Source: Spinacia oleracea
Lineage: Eukaryota > Streptophyta > Magnoliopsida > Caryophyllales > Amaranthaceae
NCBI RefSeq assembly: GCF_020520425.1
Contig: NC_079492.1
Coordinates: 142,108,361 to 142,172,360, forward strand
Direction of reading: 5' to 3'
Length of the DNA stretch: 64,000 bases
Shown here piece by piece: positions 60,807-64,000 of this stretch (the first letter of the stretch is position 1; every line of letters starts with the position of its first letter). A program made the translations under genes and the position numbers. Below the pieces are notes generated by a model. That model saw nothing but the letters and a program-made list of their open reading frames with translations, was not told where the DNA came from and did not search any database.

Positions 60807-62524
60807 TTAAGCTTGAGCATGATTTGGTGCAAATCCAAAATTACCCTTCTCCTCAACAAAGAGCTTAGTAGGAGCCAAAGATGGATTAGCCATTATAGCA
60901 TGATATTGTCCTCCATCACCTCGAAAATAAGTGTTCATAAAAGCCACCATAACCCCACCAAGTGTTCTTCTCATCGTAGCTTTTGGTCCAAAACTTTGTT
61001 TACACATAACTGACATAGTAATAGCCAAAGGATCCAACAAAAAATCATCCAACATTTCCATATGACCATATTTGTTAATCACAAAATGAGAACTTTTCTT
61101 ACACTCGTTGTAAAACTGTTGATGGCTAACATTATTGGGAGCACACGGGATGGTGCTGTTACCCAGTCCAGTGCCGATAACAGTGACTGGAACCGGTAAC
61201 TTAAACGAGTTGTCGTGGTAGGTTAGGACGTATGGTTTTGTACGGTCATCTGGACTAGCCCCGGCGACAGGGTCTATGCCTATCAGTGCTGAAATTTTGA
61301 CAGTTAGTTTGGTTTCAGACATACCGAGTGCAAGGGCAAAAGCGGATTTTCCTCCTCGGCTGTGACCGGAGATTGCGAAACTGTTGAAATTGGGTTGCAC
61401 GTTAGCAAGTTTGTTATTTTGTAGGATCTTTTGTAGATTTGAAGGTAACCAGTTTGCAACTGCTGCTGCCCTGTTTATCTCATCTTGATGGCTAGGTAGA
61501 CTTGGCAGTGGGAATGCCCGGAACAACTGAGAAATTTGGAAAAAATTACTATCAAGTATAGATCAATTATAGACCGAGACTTTGTTCTCTTCACCATATT
61601 CTTATTGCTTATTAAACTATACCAAAATTCAGATCGGACGAGACTGGAAAAAGAAAAAACACTCACAGAAAACATTCAAAATAGACCGGACCAGATCAGA
61701 TGAAAAGAAGAGAGCCGGATAAATATTAAAGAATAAAGTGGGACGAGATAACATGCACGAGTACTTAATTATCACATCATTCACATGAATGCAAGTGCTG
61801 AAATTAATGCTCAAAATTAGTGTATTATCGGGTCCTAATTTTAGGAATGTGATTAGTTTATGCATTTTATGTACCCCATTCGTGTTTTTTACTTGCAACA
61901 TTTTGAATTTTACACAATTCACATACTCTACTTTGTTTATCTCGGACGATTTACATTTATAAAAAAACAGAGTACTTGGGATTTTGTTAGATTTGTGTTC
62001 ATGTACACTACGTATATATTTTCAAAATACATATAGCTTTTTTATTTATTAAAAATGGAAGATACTACGGAGTAATTGATTATATTATGCATTGACAATC
62101 GTGAAAAGTCAAAGTGTTGCCAGTAAAAATAACAAGAGAAAGTATTAATTAATTATGATGAAATTAAGGAAAAGGTTACCTTAGGAGCAACAACAATGAA
62201 GCCATGAGAAGCAATAAATTTAAAGAGTTCAGAATAGGCTTCATTGGTAAGCATGGTGCCATGGATGAAGAACAGTATAGGATAAACACCGTCTTCTTTA
62301 GGTGAAACAACAACAAAAGACTCAGGAGGAGAAGAGCCTTTTTTTGGCACCTTAATAAGATTTGTAACTTGGTTTTTTCCTTTATTAAAAACAGTTAGAT
62401 CTTCAGAAATAGAATCATGATAATTATTCTCTTCTAAGAATGTTTGGGAATATTGATGAGCTTGGGAGTGAACAATAGTGAACACCCCTACAATCAACAA
62501 TAATGCAACCCACAAGTTTGCCAT
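60807..62524 (-). CDS. CLH: Chlorophyllase with N-terminal signal peptide
   Basis: Two exons (62524-62180, 61526-60807) give 354 residues. Chlorophyllase (EC 3.1.1.14) hydrolyses chlorophyll to chlorophyllide and phytol. The lipase motif GHSRGG supplies Ser171; Asp200 (LIGIDPVAGA) and His270 (NKYGHMEMLD) complete the triad. The spacing is close to that known for Chenopodium album chlorophyllase (Ser162, Asp191, His262). HGTMLTNEAYSELFKFIASH is the oxyanion-hole region. Residues 1-20 (ANLWVALLLIVGVFTIVHS) form a typical secretory signal peptide, so the product likely enters the ER/vacuole route and not the plastid, as described for the Chenopodium enzyme. The 653-bp intron contains a MITE. The start is the first ATG after a TATA box. 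Confidence 0.92.
61581..61713. repeat. MITE of the AGACCAGA family in the chlorophyllase intron
   Basis: Starts TTTGTTCTCTTCACCATATT, holds AAAACACTCACAGAAAACAT and ends near CAGATGAAAAGAAGAGAG. It lies wholly within the intron 61527-62179. Confidence 0.65.
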
Positions 62525-62621
62525 TCTAGGATTTCTAGCTATATATATAAACTCTTATGTGTTTGCAATTAACTTGTAAAAGCAATACAAAGTTGTGAAT
62601 CGTTCTTCCCATAAACCATCT

Positions 62622-62630
62622 TATTTATAG
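62622..62630 (-). promoter_or_regulatory. TATA box of chlorophyllase
   Basis: On the minus strand CTATAAATA, about 100 bp upstream of the start codon, which leaves a leader of roughly 70 bases. Confidence 0.55.
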
Positions 62631-64000
62631 CACATAGGGATCCCCTTTTTTATTTTCCCTTTTTTTTCCAAAGGACCATCATTCTTTTTATAATTTTACT
62701 AGAATGTACATGTGTTGTAATATGGTGCACGGCCAGGATACATCGAACTCGTAAAACAGTAACAATCAGTTTGATAGTCGGTAATAAGTGATGTCAATTA
62801 ATGAGAATAAATTTGTGTGTAAATTTACAAGGAATTATATTAATATTCATATCTCGTGGTAATGCTAGTTAAATTCACTCAATTTATCTATTTTTTCTTC
62901 ATAAAGTATTAACAAAAACAATTTGATGAGTCTCGGCCTTTGTGGCACCCTTGTGTGTTCTATTAAGGGTGTGTTTTATTCACCTGATTTTCACTTAATG
63001 ATTTTCTTTGAACTTATCAAAACTTATCTTAGTGATAAGTTGTACTTTGGTTACCCTTATTTTTTATGTAGTTATAACTTATCAAAACTTATCTAGTATG
63101 TGGGGTATTTATTATCATGCAAGCCACTCTTAATGCATGTTTGGTATGAATTTAGGAAAGAAAATAGATTGGAAACATTTAAGAAAGATAAATGGTAATG
63201 TTAAGTGTCACGGAGTACCATTATTTGTTGTTTGGTATAATGAAAGAAAACAATCTCCTATATCAAATTAGAGATTGAGGGTCGAAAAAAGTCTATTTCC
63301 GATAAAAATAGAATGTTTCCGGCCTTAATGGTCAAGAAAACTGAAATCGTAAAAGACGAGAGAGAAGAGAAAGAGACGTAACCTCTTAAATTAACACAAT
63401 TCTATTGCAATTTTCACCTCACATTTGACCGTATTAACAAGTGTTCAAGATTACAATTAATAACTCATACTATTACAAATCAAAACACTAAAGTGTAAGC
63501 TATTATAAAATTTACAACGAAACCTACGTACCCTATAAATCTTCCATAGTATGTAAGATTATGTTATAATAACTCGGTTCCAAATCAGAATTAAAAAAAA
63601 AACCCAAAAAGAATAGAGAGCGATTGACACGTAGTACCCTGTTAGCAAATTATGATGGAGAAAAGATGTGATAACATCATAAAAATTTATGATTCATGGT
63701 ACGTATTGACTTACTTAACGTTTTATGGAAGCTAAGTGCAAAAGTACAACCCATTACGTTTGATCTGAATAGTAGCCAATACACGACCTACCAATTAAAT
63801 ATATGTTCCATTTATGATTAGCAAAAATGGAAACGACTTGCTCGTTTTCGCCCCCAAATTGAAACAGTCATCTCCTTGCATTAGCATTCACAGGAAAGTA
63901 ACACTCTAAAATGATTAGACAATAGCCAAAAAATAAAATAATAAAAATAGTACTGTAAGATTTGCTAGCTAGGTATTTTTAAAATTTTAAATGATGACAC
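62631..64000. other. Intergenic right edge
   Basis: AT-rich. A degenerate copy of the kinase-intron TIR repeat lies at about 62966-63110 (GTGTTTTATTCACCTGATTT and repeated AACTTATCAAAACTTATC words). Nothing else is supported. Confidence 0.45.

Noticed and set aside
1-64000. tRNA, rRNA or CRISPR features
   Set aside because: No cloverleaf beyond the SINE head, no rRNA-like stretch and no regularly spaced repeat-spacer array was seen.

Overview
The window is plant nuclear DNA: AT-rich, with GT-AG spliced genes of plant-only families, many Stowaway- and Tourist-like MITEs, a tRNA-derived SINE, a LINE and Ty1/copia elements. Protein similarity and the SINE type suggest Caryophyllales, probably Amaranthaceae (spinach-like). 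That placement is inference.

Gene-rich left half (1-34 kb). A plastid-type aminotransferase gene (minus, 854-4115) has its exons but carries frameshifts and a nested MITE pair at its 5' edge. An LRR receptor-like kinase (plus, 6620-9566) meets, tail to tail, an ACS10-type aminotransferase-like gene (minus, 10057-12765) that has lost its PLP lysine and a substrate-binding arginine. An 18-exon TPX2-family microtubule protein gene (plus, 17714-25831) meets, tail to tail, a SLAC1 guard-cell anion channel gene (minus, 26361-29043). An intronless plastidic-type sugar-phosphate/phosphate translocator follows (plus, 32795-33886). The kinase, SLAC1 and translocator match Arabidopsis At1g12460, At1g12480 and At1g12500, and kinase plus ACS10 match At1g62950/At1g62960, so this appears to be an old conserved gene block.

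Repeat-rich right half (36-60 kb). In order: a heavily decayed copia fossil (about 36140-40665), a SINE, several MITEs, a 5'-truncated LINE with a 29-bp target duplication, a 721-bp solo LTR (CACTA duplication), a TIR element, a 318-bp LTR-like element (GTACG duplication), a GC-rich foldback, and a very young 10.4-kb copia element (48695-59136). The two 1406-bp LTRs of that element differ at about two sites. It split a pre-existing repetitive ORF with RLE/reverse-transcriptase-like C-terminal motifs.

Right edge (60-64 kb). A two-exon secreted-type chlorophyllase gene (minus, 60807-62524) has a complete Ser-Asp-His triad. The rest is intergenic with small repeats.

No CRISPR array, rRNA or convincing tRNA gene was seen. 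Exon borders were set by eye from GT/AG sites and phase. Every multi-exon model called intact keeps one open frame from start to stop.
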